A DNA stretch of 64,000 bases from Gammaproteobacteria bacterium (GTDB lineage: Bacteria > Pseudomonadota > Gammaproteobacteria > Ga0077536): assembly GCA_016209015.1 (NCBI GenBank), contig JACQWY010000003.1, positions 155,899 to 219,898 on the forward strand, given 5' to 3'. Position 1 is the stretch's first letter. Every line of letters begins with the position of its first letter. The notes under the pieces are model-generated. The model searched no databases. It had not been told where the DNA came from and saw nothing but the letters and a program-made list of their open reading frames with translations. The translations under genes were made by a program, and so were the position numbers. This document shows positions 1 to 8,374 of the stretch, piece by piece.

Positions 1-591
1 GCCCTCGATCATGCGGTTGTCCCCGAGCACGAGATCGAAGTCCGTGGCGGTACCGCCCGGGAACACCGTACCGTCGATGCTGCCTTCGAAGTCGATGACG
101 ACCTGGTCGCCGTTCTGCGAGGGGCGCGCGACTTCCTTCCACTGCTTGTGCTGACCGCGCAGGACTTCGACCATCTTGTCGATGTCGGCCTCACCGACCT
201 CGCAGATCGGACGCTCGATCTGCAGCGCCTCGATGGCGGCGAGTTGGACCTCGGGATAGATCTCGAACGACGCCGTGTACGACAGGCCCTGGCCCGGCTC
301 GGCGCTGAACGACCCGATTTCCGGATCGGACACAGGACGCAGTTTCTCCGCCTGCAGGGCTTCGGCATAGGAGCTGCGCAACAGGTCGGAGACCACTTCT
401 TCGCGCACCCGCGGCCCGTAGCGACGCTCGACGACTTTCGCCGGGGCTTTGCCGGGACGGAAACCGTCGACCTTCACTGACTTCGTCAGTTCCTGCAGGC
501 GTTCGCTGACCCGCGTGGCGACACGTTCTTCGGGGATCTGGACGACCAGACGGCGCTCCAGCGCTCCGGCATTTTCTACTGATACTTGCAT
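1..591 (-). CDS. tig: Trigger factor, N-terminal part (runs off window)
   Basis: Trigger factor is the ribosome-bound chaperone and prolyl isomerase that meets nascent chains at the exit tunnel. The gene reads leftwards from an ATG at 591 and leaves the window at base 1, so only the first 197 residues of a protein usually about 430 long are present. The ribosome-docking signature GFRPGKAP lies at residues 43-50, the same position as in E. coli, and the FKBP-like domain begins near residue 150. A tRNA-Leu gene lies about 90 bases upstream on the same strand, a layout common in gammaproteobacteria, where clpP, clpX and lon usually follow. Family assignment is secure; the rest of the gene is out of view. 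Confidence 0.97.
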   Translation of the reverse strand, partial: MQVSVENAGALERRLVVQIPEERVATRVSERLQELTKSVKVDGFRPGKAPAKVVERRYGPRVREEVVSDLLRSSYAEALQAEKLRPVSDPEIGSFSAEPGQGLSYTASFEIYPEVQLAAIEALQIERPICEVGEADIDKMVEVLRGQHKQWKEVARPSQNGDQVVIDFEGSIDGTVFPGGTATDFDLVLGDNRMIEG

Positions 592-682
592 AGTCTCACT
601 GCATGGAAAGTTGGGGTTGGGTCTGACTCGTCACGCCGACGGTCCGCTGTGAATCGCGCCGGTCCGAATCCGGAGCGCTCCC

Positions 683-767
<85 letters not shown>

Positions 768-1022
768 GTGAGCGATGCCACCGGCGGGGACCTCGCAGCC
801 ACTGACCGGAAAGCGATACGTGTAGGACGGGAGGCGATTCAGACGGGACGTCTTCAGCGACACTGATATTCATATCGGCTTGCGCCGTGGCATTATATTC
901 GCAGCCCCCCTGGTTTGATACCCCTGGGGCCGTCCCGCCCGGCGCCGCAGCGCGATGCGATGACTCATCGTGTAGAGCGCGCCGCGAGGTTTCCGCACAG
1001 TTCGCGCAGGAGGTCCCGAGGT

Positions 1023-1610
1023 ATGAAGGCCAGGATTGCTTTGGCGCTGGTGGTCGCGCTGACGGGCCTCACCGCGGTTCCGGTGCGCGCGGTCACGGTG
1101 GTCGAATGCGTGGACAAGCATGGCGCGAGCACCTTCCAGGATCGCTGTCCGCCCGGCACCGTCAAGAAGTCGGAGAAGCAGATTCGCGCGCCGCGCAAAG
1201 ACGCGGACGCGAACGCCCGGGAAGCAGCGAAGAACAACCCCGTCGTGCTCTACGCGGTAGCGAGTTGCGAGGCCTGCGATCTCGTCCGCAAGCAACTCTC
1301 GGCCCGCAAGATCCCGTTCGTCGAGAAAACCGTCGACGAAGACGCCGACGCGCAGGCGACGCTGAAGAAAGCGGCCGGCCAACTGACGGTCCCGACCGTC
1401 ACGGTCGGCACACAGGTCTTCACCGGTTACAGCAAGGACGCGCTCGAGCAGGGACTCACGCAGGCCGGCTATCCCGAGGACAAGGGGGTCCCGCCGCCGG
1501 TCCCCGCCGCCGAGGCGCCGGCACCGGCGAGCGAAGCGCCTCCAGCGCCCGAAGCGCCGGCCCCGGAATCGACGCCGGCCGACGAAGCGCCTCCGGCAAC
1601 GGAATCCTGA
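1023..1610 (+). CDS. Exported DUF4124-like/glutaredoxin protein
   Basis: A 195-residue protein with a signal peptide (residues 1-23, ending VRA). A short segment with ECVDKHGASTFQDRCPPG resembles the DUF4124 fold found at the front of many gammaproteobacterial envelope proteins. From about residue 73 follows a glutaredoxin-like domain with CEAC at 82-85 and the cis-proline motif TVPT at 122-125. The last 40 residues are a Pro/Ala/Glu tail. The start at 1023 is chosen because AGGAGG lies about nine bases upstream and gives a clean signal peptide; an open frame reaches further back without a credible site. It probably acts as a periplasmic thiol-disulfide protein; its substrate is unknown. The next gene follows after 18 bases. 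Confidence 0.75.
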   Translation: MKARIALALVVALTGLTAVPVRAVTVVECVDKHGASTFQDRCPPGTVKKSEKQIRAPRKDADANAREAAKNNPVVLYAVASCEACDLVRKQLSARKIPFVEKTVDEDADAQATLKKAAGQLTVPTVTVGTQVFTGYSKDALEQGLTQAGYPEDKGVPPPVPAAEAPAPASEAPPAPEAPAPESTPADEAPPATES

Positions 1611-1628
1611 CCGGCACGGCGATCAGCC

Positions 1629-2051
1629 TTGGCGTTCCCGAGTCCGGAGTCGGCGGAAGCCGCGTTCTACGGCGCTTTCGCGGCGGCTGACACCGAGGCC
1701 ATGATGCACGTCTGGGCAGACCTGCCCGACATCCTCTGTGTACATCCCCTCGGTGGCGTGCTCGTCGGCGCCCCAGCCATTCGCGCGAGTTGGGATGAAC
1801 TCTTCGCCGATCCCTTCCGCCGCAATTTCGTCGTCGAGCTCGCTGCGAGCCATCACGGTGCCGAGTTCGCGAGCCGCACCGTCTACGAATCGATCCTCAT
1901 CCCGGCCTCCGGACAGCGCTTCAGCCCGATGCTCGCGACGAACGTCTACCGTCTGGTCGACGGCGGCTGGCGCATGGTCGTCCATCACGCGAGCCCGGCG
2001 GGTGAGCCGCTCGCCACGTTGCGTGGACCGGGGCCCGCCACGCGGCACTGA
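1629..2051 (+). CDS. SnoaL/NTF2-like small protein
   Basis: A 140-residue protein of the NTF2-like cone fold (SnoaL/DUF4440 group), recognised from the N-terminal pattern AAFYGAFAAADTEAMMHVWAD, the central IRASWDELF and the closing MVVHHASP strand. These folds bind or convert small molecules, and the specific ligand cannot be told. The frame appears to start at TTG 1629; the first ATG (about 1701) would remove the first helix, so the rare start is preferred. It is probably co-transcribed with the glutaredoxin-like gene. No catalytic residues can be assigned. Confidence 0.65.
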   Translation: MAFPSPESAEAAFYGAFAAADTEAMMHVWADLPDILCVHPLGGVLVGAPAIRASWDELFADPFRRNFVVELAASHHGAEFASRTVYESILIPASGQRFSPMLATNVYRLVDGGWRMVVHHASPAGEPLATLRGPGPATRH

Positions 2052-2160
2052 ACGCTCACGCCACGCCGCGTGGCGCGGAGCTCCGCGTCATGCGATCCGG
2101 GATGTCCAAGGAACGGAAGCGGGAAGTCCGGGCGTTCGAGCCGGACTCGTCATACTGAAG

Positions 2161-2236
<76 letters not shown>

Positions 2237-2277
2237 GTCGAAAACGGGAGCCGCGTGCGGCGCGCGGCGCATTCTAA

Positions 2278-2440
2278 GGAAGCTCTGAACAAGTTCAGAG
2301 CTTCCGGCGGCACAGGGATGTGCCGCCGTGAACAGTGGCGTAAGCCATTGTTCACGTAAGGTCGGCAAGAACCACGCTTCTTGCCGACCGTGCTCTGAAA
2401 AGTCCAGGATGGATCCAGGATGGACTTATTCAGAGCTTCC
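2278..2440 (+). mobile_element. MITE-like five-hairpin element, copy A (full length)
   Basis: A 163-bp non-coding element flanked by a CTAA duplication (2274-2277 and 2441-2444). Its ends form inverted repeats: GGAAGCTCTGAACAAG on the left and GGAAGCTCTGAATAAG read in from the right. The interior is a run of five hairpins: the left terminal palindrome (2278-2305), GGCGGCACA/TGTGCCGCC, GTGAACA/TGTTCAC, GGTCGGCAAGAA/TTCTTGCCGACC, and a right-hand GCTCTGAA/TTCAGAGC stem. Copy A also carries an 11-bp internal duplication of TCCAGGATGGA. Two further copies lie at 52030-52168 (inverted) and 60543-60677. The termini and the YTAR target site resemble the IS5 family, so this is probably a non-autonomous derivative. 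Confidence 0.88.
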
Positions 2441-2448
2441 CTAATATT

Positions 2449-2525
2449 TGGGGTGAGCGATGGGAATCGAACCCACGACCACAGGAGCCACAATCCTGTG
2501 CTCTACCAACTGAGCTACGCTCACC
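2449..2525 (-). tRNA. tRNA-His (anticodon GUG)
   Basis: Minus-strand 77-nt tRNA. Anticodon loop UUGUGGC gives GUG. The 5' end has the extra G(-1) opposite the C73 discriminator, the hallmark of bacterial tRNA-His, and CCA is encoded. Confidence 0.97.
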
Positions 2526-2610
2526 ATAACTCTGCGGTCGCCCACGGGCGTCGGAGCGTCCGCCGGTAACCGGTGCGCGGAGGCCGGTCTCGATGCCTCG
2601 CGCGCGAGAT

Positions 2611-2687
2611 TGGCGCGCCTGGCAGGACTCGAACCTGCTACCCTCGGCTTAGAAGGCCGATGCTCTATCCGGATGAGCTACAGGCGC
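2611..2687 (-). tRNA. tRNA-Arg (anticodon UCU)
   Basis: Minus-strand 77-nt tRNA with acceptor GCGCCUG, anticodon loop CUUCUAA giving UCU for AGR arginine codons, T-loop GUUCGAGUC and encoded CCA. It lies between tRNA-Pro and tRNA-His in the same operon. Confidence 0.96.
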
Positions 2688-2716
2688 CTTCGTCCCCGCC
2701 ATTCTTCCGCGGGATT

Positions 2717-2793
<77 letters not shown>

Positions 2794-2833
2794 CAGCGAC
2801 GCCTCGATCCAGCTCGACCGCGGAAGGTCGGCA

Positions 2834-2862
2834 ATCATACGCAGGCAACCCCGGAGGGTCAA
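2834..2862 (-). promoter_or_regulatory. Sigma70 promoter of the tRNA operon
   Basis: On the minus strand TTGACC (2862-2857), a 17-base spacer and TATGAT (2839-2834) lie about 40 bases ahead of tRNA-Pro. Hexamers and spacing are close to consensus, and a GC-rich stretch follows the -10, as in stringently controlled stable RNA promoters. It would drive all four tRNA genes. Confidence 0.75.
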
Positions 2863-2965
2863 TTCTCGCCCACGGCGGCGGCGGGCCGCGGGCTTGCGCA
2901 AATCGGCGCATGGGTTAGTGTAAGCGCCCCGGCGGCTCCGCCACGACAGACAGCGAGCGAAAACC

Positions 2966-3466
2966 ATGACCGCGAAGATCCTGATGACCACGAACAAGGG
3001 CCCGATCACCATCGAACTGGACAGCGCGGCCGCGCCCGAAACGGTCGAGAATTTCCTGCAGTACGTCCGCGACGGCTTCTACGACGGCACGATTTTCCAC
3101 CGCGTGATCGACGGCTTCATGATCCAGGGCGGGGGATTCGATGCGAGCATGCGCCAGAAAGCGACGCGGGCGCCGGTACGCAACGAGGCGAACAACGGCC
3201 TCACGAACGCGACCGGCACGATCGCGATGGCGCGCACGAACGACCCGCACTCCGCGACCGCGCAGTTCTTCATCAACATCAACGACAATACCTTCCTCGA
3301 TCACCAGAACCAGACACCGAGCGGCTGGGGCTACTGCGTGTTCGGGCACGTGACGGACGGAATGGACGTCGTCAACGCCATCAAGGACGTGAAGACTACG
3401 AGCCACGGTCAGCATCGCGACGTGCCGGCCGAGACGATCGTCATCGAAACCGCGGTCGTCGCCTGA
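2966..3466 (+). CDS. ppiB: Cytoplasmic peptidyl-prolyl cis-trans isomerase B
   Basis: A 166-residue cyclophilin without signal peptide, the usual size of cytosolic PpiB. The active-site block [13 protein letters not shown] begins at residue 44 with the catalytic Arg at 46; the substrate pocket ATAQFFINI and the closing [13 protein letters not shown] are also present. It catalyses proline isomerisation during folding. lpxH follows after 16 bases and is probably co-transcribed. The cyclophilin-lpxH pair is a known neighbourhood in gammaproteobacteria. Confidence 0.95.
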   Translation: MTAKILMTTNKGPITIELDSAAAPETVENFLQYVRDGFYDGTIFHRVIDGFMIQGGGFDASMRQKATRAPVRNEANNGLTNATGTIAMARTNDPHSATAQFFININDNTFLDHQNQTPSGWGYCVFGHVTDGMDVVNAIKDVKTTSHGQHRDVPAETIVIETAVVA

Positions 3467-3482
3467 TCGCGGGGCAGCGCGC

Positions 3483-4223
3483 TTGGCGACGCTCTTCCTC
3501 TCCGATCTGCACCTGAGCGCGGTCCGTCCCGACAAGCTCGGCCTCTTCTTCGCGGTGCTCGCCGCGGCGCCTTACAAGGTCGCCACGGTCTACGTGCTCG
3601 GAGATCTCTTCGAGTTCTGGCTCGGCGACGACGACGACACGCCCGAATATGCCGAAGTCGTGCGGCGCCTCGGCGCGCTGACCCGCCAGGGCGTGGCGCT
3701 CAAGGTCACGCCCGGCAACCGCGACTTCCTGCTCGGCGAACGCTTCGCGGCCGCGACCGGTGCCGAAATCCTGCCCGATTACCACGTCGCCGAGCTCGAC
3801 GGCGAACGGCATCTCCTGGCCCACGGCGACCTGCTGTGCACGCGGGATCTGAACTATCAGGCGTTCCGGCGGTATGTCTGGGATCCGCAGAACCGGCGCA
3901 CCTACCTCGCGCTGCCGCTCGCCGCACGCCGGCAGATCGCGGCCGACACCCGCAACGGGACGGTCAGTTCGATGCTCACGAAGGACGAGAACATCATGGA
4001 CGTGGACGAGGACACGGTGCAGGCGGTAATGCGCGAGCACGGCGTGCGCCGGTTCGTCCACGGCCACACCCATCGTCCGGCGATCCACGACTTCGACCTC
4101 GACGGCGCGCCGGCCCGCCGCTTCGTCCTCGGCGAGTGGTACGGCGGCAGCGTGCTCGGGCTGCACGCCGGCGGCGAGTTGCGGCTGCTGAGCGCCGAGG
4201 AATTCATCGCCGCGCCGGCCTGA
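3483..4223 (+). CDS. lpxH: UDP-2,3-diacylglucosamine diphosphatase
   Basis: LpxH hydrolyses UDP-2,3-diacylglucosamine to lipid X and UMP, the fourth step of lipid A synthesis, at the inner face of the membrane. The 246-residue protein has all metallophosphoesterase motifs in order: SDLHLS (7-12), GDLFEFWLGDD, GNRDF, the HGD of LAHGDLLCTRD, and GHTHRP. These supply the Asp, His and Asn ligands of the two-manganese site. The frame begins at TTG 3483, where the translation matches the conserved family N terminus (ATLFLSDLHL); no ATG is placed as well. It confirms a Gram-negative outer membrane. Confidence 0.95.
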   Translation: MATLFLSDLHLSAVRPDKLGLFFAVLAAAPYKVATVYVLGDLFEFWLGDDDDTPEYAEVVRRLGALTRQGVALKVTPGNRDFLLGERFAAATGAEILPDYHVAELDGERHLLAHGDLLCTRDLNYQAFRRYVWDPQNRRTYLALPLAARRQIAADTRNGTVSSMLTKDENIMDVDEDTVQAVMREHGVRRFVHGHTHRPAIHDFDLDGAPARRFVLGEWYGGSVLGLHAGGELRLLSAEEFIAAPA

Positions 4224-4229
4224 GGCGCG

Positions 4230-4814
4230 TCAGCATCCGTCGGCGAGCGCCGCGCGGTAGCGTTCCCAGTCGAAATGCGGTCCCGGATCGGTCTTGCGGC
4301 CCGGCGCGACGTCGCTGTGCCCGACGATCCGAGCCGGCGTGATGCGGGGGTGCGCCGTCCTCACCGTCCGCGTCAACCCGACGAGGCCGGCGTACTGGGC
4401 CGCCGGGAACGAGGTGTCGTCCGTACCCTCGAGCTCGATGCCGATCGAGAAGTCGTTGCAGCGCTCCCGCCCTTCGAATCGCGACACGCCGGCATGCCAC
4501 GCGCGTTCGAGCGTCGAGACGTACTGCGTGATGCGGCCGGCGCGATCGACGAGGAAATGCGCCGACACGCGCAGCCCGGCGAGCCCCGCGAAATAAGGAT
4601 GCGCGGCGGTGTCGAGGCGATCGAGGAACAGCGCGTCGATGTACGGACCGCCGAATTCACCGGGTGGCAGGCTGATGGCATGGATCACGAGCAAATCGAC
4701 GGCAACGCCCGCGGGCCGCGCATCGCAGTTCGGGGAGCGCAGGATGCGCGCGCCCCGGCACCAGCCGTCGGCGGCGTCGAGCTCGCAATGCAGCGCTTCG
4801 TCGGCGTCCTTCAT
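4230..4814 (-). CDS. ampD: 1,6-anhydro-N-acetylmuramyl-L-alanine amidase
   Basis: AmpD is the cytoplasmic zinc amidase that removes the peptide from anhydro-muropeptides during cell-wall recycling and, in many species, keeps AmpC beta-lactamase induction low. The protein is 194 residues, the normal length. Zinc ligands are visible: His45 in VIHAIS, and the His and Asp of GHSDVAPGRKTDPG near the C terminus; HFDW closes the domain. The ATG at 4814 is chosen because the frame continues much further upstream only as antisense of nadC. It is divergent from nadC (97 bases), the same pairing as in other gammaproteobacteria, and its stop lies seven bases beyond that of lpxH. Confidence 0.93.
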   Translation of the reverse strand: MKDADEALHCELDAADGWCRGARILRSPNCDARPAGVAVDLLVIHAISLPPGEFGGPYIDALFLDRLDTAAHPYFAGLAGLRVSAHFLVDRAGRITQYVSTLERAWHAGVSRFEGRERCNDFSIGIELEGTDDTSFPAAQYAGLVGLTRTVRTAHPRITPARIVGHSDVAPGRKTDPGPHFDWERYRAALADGC

Positions 4815-4911
4815 GGTGGCGATTATCGGGGAATTCGGCGCCGGACTCGACGCCCGGCCGGCGTGGCATAATCGGCGCCGCCGCTCACCCACCGCTCCGC
4901 AGGTATTCGCC

Positions 4912-5790
4912 ATGACCCAGCCCGCTACCGCTTCCATCGGCTCCGATGCACCCGCCGTCGTTCCGCTCGCCGACGTCGAGCTCGGCGTCCGCCGCGCGCT
5001 CGACGAGGACGTCGGTGTCGGGGATCTCACCGCCGAGCTCATCCCCGCCGCGCAGCCGGGCCGCGCCCGCGTCATCACCCGCGACGAAGCGGTGCTGTGC
5101 GGGCAGGCCTGGTTCGAGCGATCGTTCACGATGCTCGACCCGCGCGTCCAGGTCCGCTGGTCGAAGCGCGACGGGGAGGCGATGCAGCCCGGCGACGTCG
5201 TCTGCGAAATCGACGGCCCGGCGCGTGCGCTCGTCACCGGCGAACGCACCGCGCTCAATTTCCTGCAGACGCTGTCCGGAACCGCGACCGTCGCGCGGCG
5301 CTACGCGGATTGCCTGACCGGCACGCACACGCGACTGCTCGATACCCGCAAGACCATTCCGGGGCTGCGCGCCGCCCAGAAGTACGCGGTGCGCTGCGGC
5401 GGCGGCCGCAATCACCGCCACGGCCTCTACGACGCGATTCTCATCAAGGAGAACCACATCGAGGCCGCGGGCTCGGTGCCGGCCGCGATCGCGGCGCTGC
5501 GCGCCGCGCACGGTGCGCTGCCGATCGAGACCGAAGTGGAATCGCTCGCCGAGCTCGCGGCGGCGATCGAAGCCGGCGCGGACATCGTGCTGCTCGACAA
5601 CTTCACGCCGGCCATGATGCGGGAGGCCGTGGCCCTCGCCGTCGGCCGCGTGAAGCTCGAGGCGTCCGGCGGTTTCACGTTCGAGGATTTGCGCAGCGTC
5701 GCGGAGACCGGCGTCGATTACATCTCCGTCGGCGGCCTGACGAAGCACCTGCGCGCGGTCGATTTCTCCATGCGCTTCCTGCGGGACTGA
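4912..5790 (+). CDS. nadC: Nicotinate-nucleotide pyrophosphorylase (carboxylating)
   Basis: NadC joins quinolinate and PRPP to give nicotinate mononucleotide in de novo NAD synthesis. The 292-residue product has the family blocks DEDVGVGDLTAELI, the central DTRKTIPGLR followed by KYAVRCGGGRNHRHGLYD and LIKENH, and the C-terminal LEASGG and YISVGGLTKH phosphate-binding segments. The N terminus chosen (MTQPATAS) leaves a short unconserved lead of about 20 residues. It lies divergently from ampD; a CATAAT sequence about 40 bases upstream could be its -10 box. Confidence 0.95.
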   Translation: MTQPATASIGSDAPAVVPLADVELGVRRALDEDVGVGDLTAELIPAAQPGRARVITRDEAVLCGQAWFERSFTMLDPRVQVRWSKRDGEAMQPGDVVCEIDGPARALVTGERTALNFLQTLSGTATVARRYADCLTGTHTRLLDTRKTIPGLRAAQKYAVRCGGGRNHRHGLYDAILIKENHIEAAGSVPAAIAALRAAHGALPIETEVESLAELAAAIEAGADIVLLDNFTPAMMREAVALAVGRVKLEASGGFTFEDLRSVAETGVDYISVGGLTKHLRAVDFSMRFLRD

Positions 5791-5800
5791 AGCGCGCCGC

Positions 5801-6451
5801 TCAGAGCCTGGCGCGGACGATCGCGTAGATCTCCGGCGTCGCGGCCTCGCCCGCGGCGACGAGTGCCTCGATCTCGTTGCGCGCGGCCGTCGCGAACGCC
5901 TCGTCCTTCAGCGCGCCGACATTGATGTAGACGTTCAGCGCCGCGCTCTTCAAGCCCGCGTAGGCTGCCATGACGGCGACACCCGCATCGCTGATCACGT
6001 TCGGATTGCCGAGCTCGGCCGCGCGGCGCGACAGCGCGATCGCGGCAGCACAACTGCGCGCGCAGGCAAGCGGCACTTCGGTCGCAGTGCGCAACGCGGT
6101 CTGGATCGCGGCCGTGCGCGCCGCCTTCTCGGCGTCGTCACCCTTCGGCAGACCGTAAGCCGCCATCACCTGATCGAAGGCCTGCACGTCCGCGTTGACG
6201 TGAGCGGTGAGATCGGCACGCAAGTTCTCCGACTCCGCAACGAGCGCTTTCATCTCGTCTTCGACCGCGGCGTACTTCTCCTTGCCGATCGTCAGATTGC
6301 ACACCATCGACACGAGCGCCGCGCCCATCGCGCCCATGATGGCCGCCGCGCTGCCGCCGCCGGGCGTCGAGGCCCTGCTCGCGAGCTGATCGAGGAATGC
6401 GGCAACGGATTCGTCTTTGATCATGGCGTTCACCACCGGCTGGAAGGACAT
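5801..6451 (-). CDS. fchA: Methenyl-tetrahydrofolate cyclohydrolase (FTCD cyclodeaminase fold)
   Basis: A 216-residue all-helical protein of the formiminotransferase-cyclodeaminase family. The glycine-rich folate loop STPGGGSAAA lies near residue 28, and LTIGKEKYA, NADVQAFDQVM and NPNVISDAGVAV are the other family blocks. Alone, this domain is either a cyclodeaminase or the FchA-type methenyl-tetrahydrofolate cyclohydrolase. I choose FchA because the divergent neighbour is an MtdA-type dehydrogenase, the enzyme before it in methylotroph C1 metabolism. A perfect minus-strand TATAAT at 6466-6461 ends only nine bases before the ATG at 6451 and no ribosome binding site is seen, so the mRNA may be leaderless. 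Confidence 0.82.
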   Translation of the reverse strand: MSFQPVVNAMIKDESVAAFLDQLASRASTPGGGSAAAIMGAMGAALVSMVCNLTIGKEKYAAVEDEMKALVAESENLRADLTAHVNADVQAFDQVMAAYGLPKGDDAEKAARTAAIQTALRTATEVPLACARSCAAAIALSRRAAELGNPNVISDAGVAVMAAYAGLKSAALNVYINVGALKDEAFATAARNEIEALVAAGEAATPEIYAIVRARL

Positions 6452-6618
6452 TGGGGCAGGATTATAGCGAGGCGCCGAGCACCCATCGCAAGCGTATGCG
6501 CTGGCCGCGATCACATACGGTGCCGCACAGTTGTCGCGGCGTTTTGCGTGGGTTAACGTGCGCCCGCTCGAGCCGCGAACGCGGCGGAATCATCATGCGG
6601 GAACCCACTGGGGGAACT

Positions 6619-7491
6619 ATGAAAAAACTTCTCTTCCAACTCGACACGGACCCCATCCCGAACACCTTTGACACAGTCGTAGCGTATGACGGTGGAGCCG
6701 ACCACGTTACCGTGCATGGCGGGATTACTCCGGAGAACGTCGGCAAGATGGTCGACGGCGCGATCTTCACGCGCGCACCGTCGTACAAGAAATACACGGC
6801 GCTGTTCGTCACCGGCAGCAACATGGCGGAAGGCGAAGCGGTCTTCGCGGCGATCAAGAAGCACTACTTCGGCAACTTCCGCGTCTCGGTGATGCTCGAC
6901 AGCAACGGCAGCAACACGACCGCGGCCGCCGGCGCCGCCTACATCATGAGTCACATCGACGTGCGCGGTAAGCGCGTCGTGATCCTCGCCGGCACGGGTC
7001 CGGTGGGCCAGCGCGCCGGCGTGATGCTCGCGTCCGAGGGCGCCGAGGTCATTCTCACCTCGCGCAGGCTCGATCGCTCGGAAGCGGCCTGCGCGGGGAT
7101 GAAGAAGAGCTTCAACGTCGATCTCGTCCCGGGCGAGGCCGCGAGCCCCCCGGCGGTCGACAAGGTGCTCGAAGGCGCGCACATCGTGATGGCGACGGGT
7201 GCCGCCGGCGTGCAGCTCCTCGCCGAGGAACAGTGGCGCGACCACCCGACGCTGCAGTTCCTGATCGACGCGAACGCCACGCCGCCGCTCGGTATCGGCG
7301 GCGTCGAGGCCCTCGACAAGGGGACGTTGCGCCACGGCAAGATCTGCTTCGGTGCGCTGGGCTTCGGCGGGCTCAAGCTCGAAGTCCACCGCGCCTGCGT
7401 GGAGAAGATGTTCGAGTCGAACAAGCAGAGCTTCGACGGTCAGGAAATCTTCGCACTCGCCCGCGAGTTGCTCGCCGAACAGCAGGAATGA
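6619..7491 (+). CDS. mtdA: NADP-dependent methylene-H4F/H4MPT dehydrogenase
   Basis: The 290-residue product matches MtdA of methylotrophs, which oxidises methylene-tetrahydrofolate (and the methanopterin form) with NADP. It opens KKLLFQLDTDPIPNTFD, followed by YDGGADHV, the pterin-site block LDSNGSNTTAAAG (93-105), the Rossmann loop GTGPVGQRAG (125-134) and SRR (148-150), which would hold the NADP 2'-phosphate. GALGFGGLKLEVHRACVEK closes the family pattern. The ATG at 6619 follows GGGGGAAC and fits the family N terminus. It is divergent from fchA (167 bases), so cyclohydrolase and dehydrogenase share one control region. MtdA is uncommon outside methylotrophs, which fits the copper monooxygenase 24 kb away. 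Confidence 0.9.
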   Translation: MKKLLFQLDTDPIPNTFDTVVAYDGGADHVTVHGGITPENVGKMVDGAIFTRAPSYKKYTALFVTGSNMAEGEAVFAAIKKHYFGNFRVSVMLDSNGSNTTAAAGAAYIMSHIDVRGKRVVILAGTGPVGQRAGVMLASEGAEVILTSRRLDRSEAACAGMKKSFNVDLVPGEAASPPAVDKVLEGAHIVMATGAAGVQLLAEEQWRDHPTLQFLIDANATPPLGIGGVEALDKGTLRHGKICFGALGFGGLKLEVHRACVEKMFESNKQSFDGQEIFALARELLAEQQE

Positions 7492-7627
7492 GCCGTCCGG
7501 GCCGCGGCCCGGCGCCGCGGCCCGTCCCCTCCCGACGCGGAGCCCGATGCCGCGTCGCATAATTGCGCCCGACCTCTTAGAATGCCTGGAGCATTGTTCG
7601 CACCAGAGCAGGACTGTCGGCGCACCG

Positions 7628-8362
7628 ATGACGCTATTCGAGGAACTCCTGACCGCCCCCGGCGAAGATCTGCTGAAGATCCTGCTCAAGGCTGCGGCCC
7701 GGATTCGGAATCCGAGCGAGCCGAACCGCCCCGCGCGCGACATCGCGAAAGCGCTCGGCCTCACGCACGCCCAGTTGGTCTGCGCCTGCGGTTTCAACCC
7801 CGCGATACGGGAGCTGCCCGACGTCCTCGAAATCCTCGGCTTCCCGGGTTACGACGCGCTCGCCCAGACGCGCAACCGCTACTTCACGACCGACATCTAC
7901 GACCGGCTCGGCATCAAGGACGTGCTCGCCGTCTACCTCCACGTGCCGAAGGACATGAAGCTGCTGCAGGTCATGCAATACCTGCTCGGCACCCGCCTGC
8001 AACACATCGAGGAGCGGATCGAGGCCACCGTCAATTCGCTGATCATCGAGCGCTACAAGAAGGAGATGCGCTCGATTTACAACGACGGCGCCGCACAGAT
8101 CGAGTTCGCCGAGGAGCGGCTCGCGAACACGCACAGCGGTTTCCGCGCGCTCCTGAACGAAGTGACGATGATCGTCGAGAGCCGCCTCATCCCGATCGGC
8201 GACATCTTCTTCCGCGACAACATCCTGCCCGAGGAGAAGCGGCGACTCATCATCAAACGCCTCATCCCCCGCGCGCTCGTCCAGACCCGGCTGAAGGATC
8301 CGGGCATCTCGAATCAGGAACGCAAGATGCTCGAGGAACAATTGCTGCTGATCGAGCAGTGA
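7628..8362 (+). CDS. Hypothetical protein, mainly helical, cytoplasmic
   Basis: A 244-residue protein I do not recognise. It has no signal peptide or membrane segment. The sequence looks almost entirely alpha-helical, with a charged middle (EERIEATVNSLIIERYKKEM and EFAEERLANT) that may form a coiled coil, and a C terminus rich in Arg, Lys and Leu. There is one CxC pair (VCACGF, about residues 57-61). The start ATG at 7628 lies about 136 bases after mtdA. Codon use is like its neighbours, so it is a genuine gene. It may be transcribed with mtdA, but no functional link can be claimed. Confidence 0.75.
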   Translation: MTLFEELLTAPGEDLLKILLKAAARIRNPSEPNRPARDIAKALGLTHAQLVCACGFNPAIRELPDVLEILGFPGYDALAQTRNRYFTTDIYDRLGIKDVLAVYLHVPKDMKLLQVMQYLLGTRLQHIEERIEATVNSLIIERYKKEMRSIYNDGAAQIEFAEERLANTHSGFRALLNEVTMIVESRLIPIGDIFFRDNILPEEKRRLIIKRLIPRALVQTRLKDPGISNQERKMLEEQLLLIEQ

Positions 8363-8374
8363 AGCCCCCGCCGC

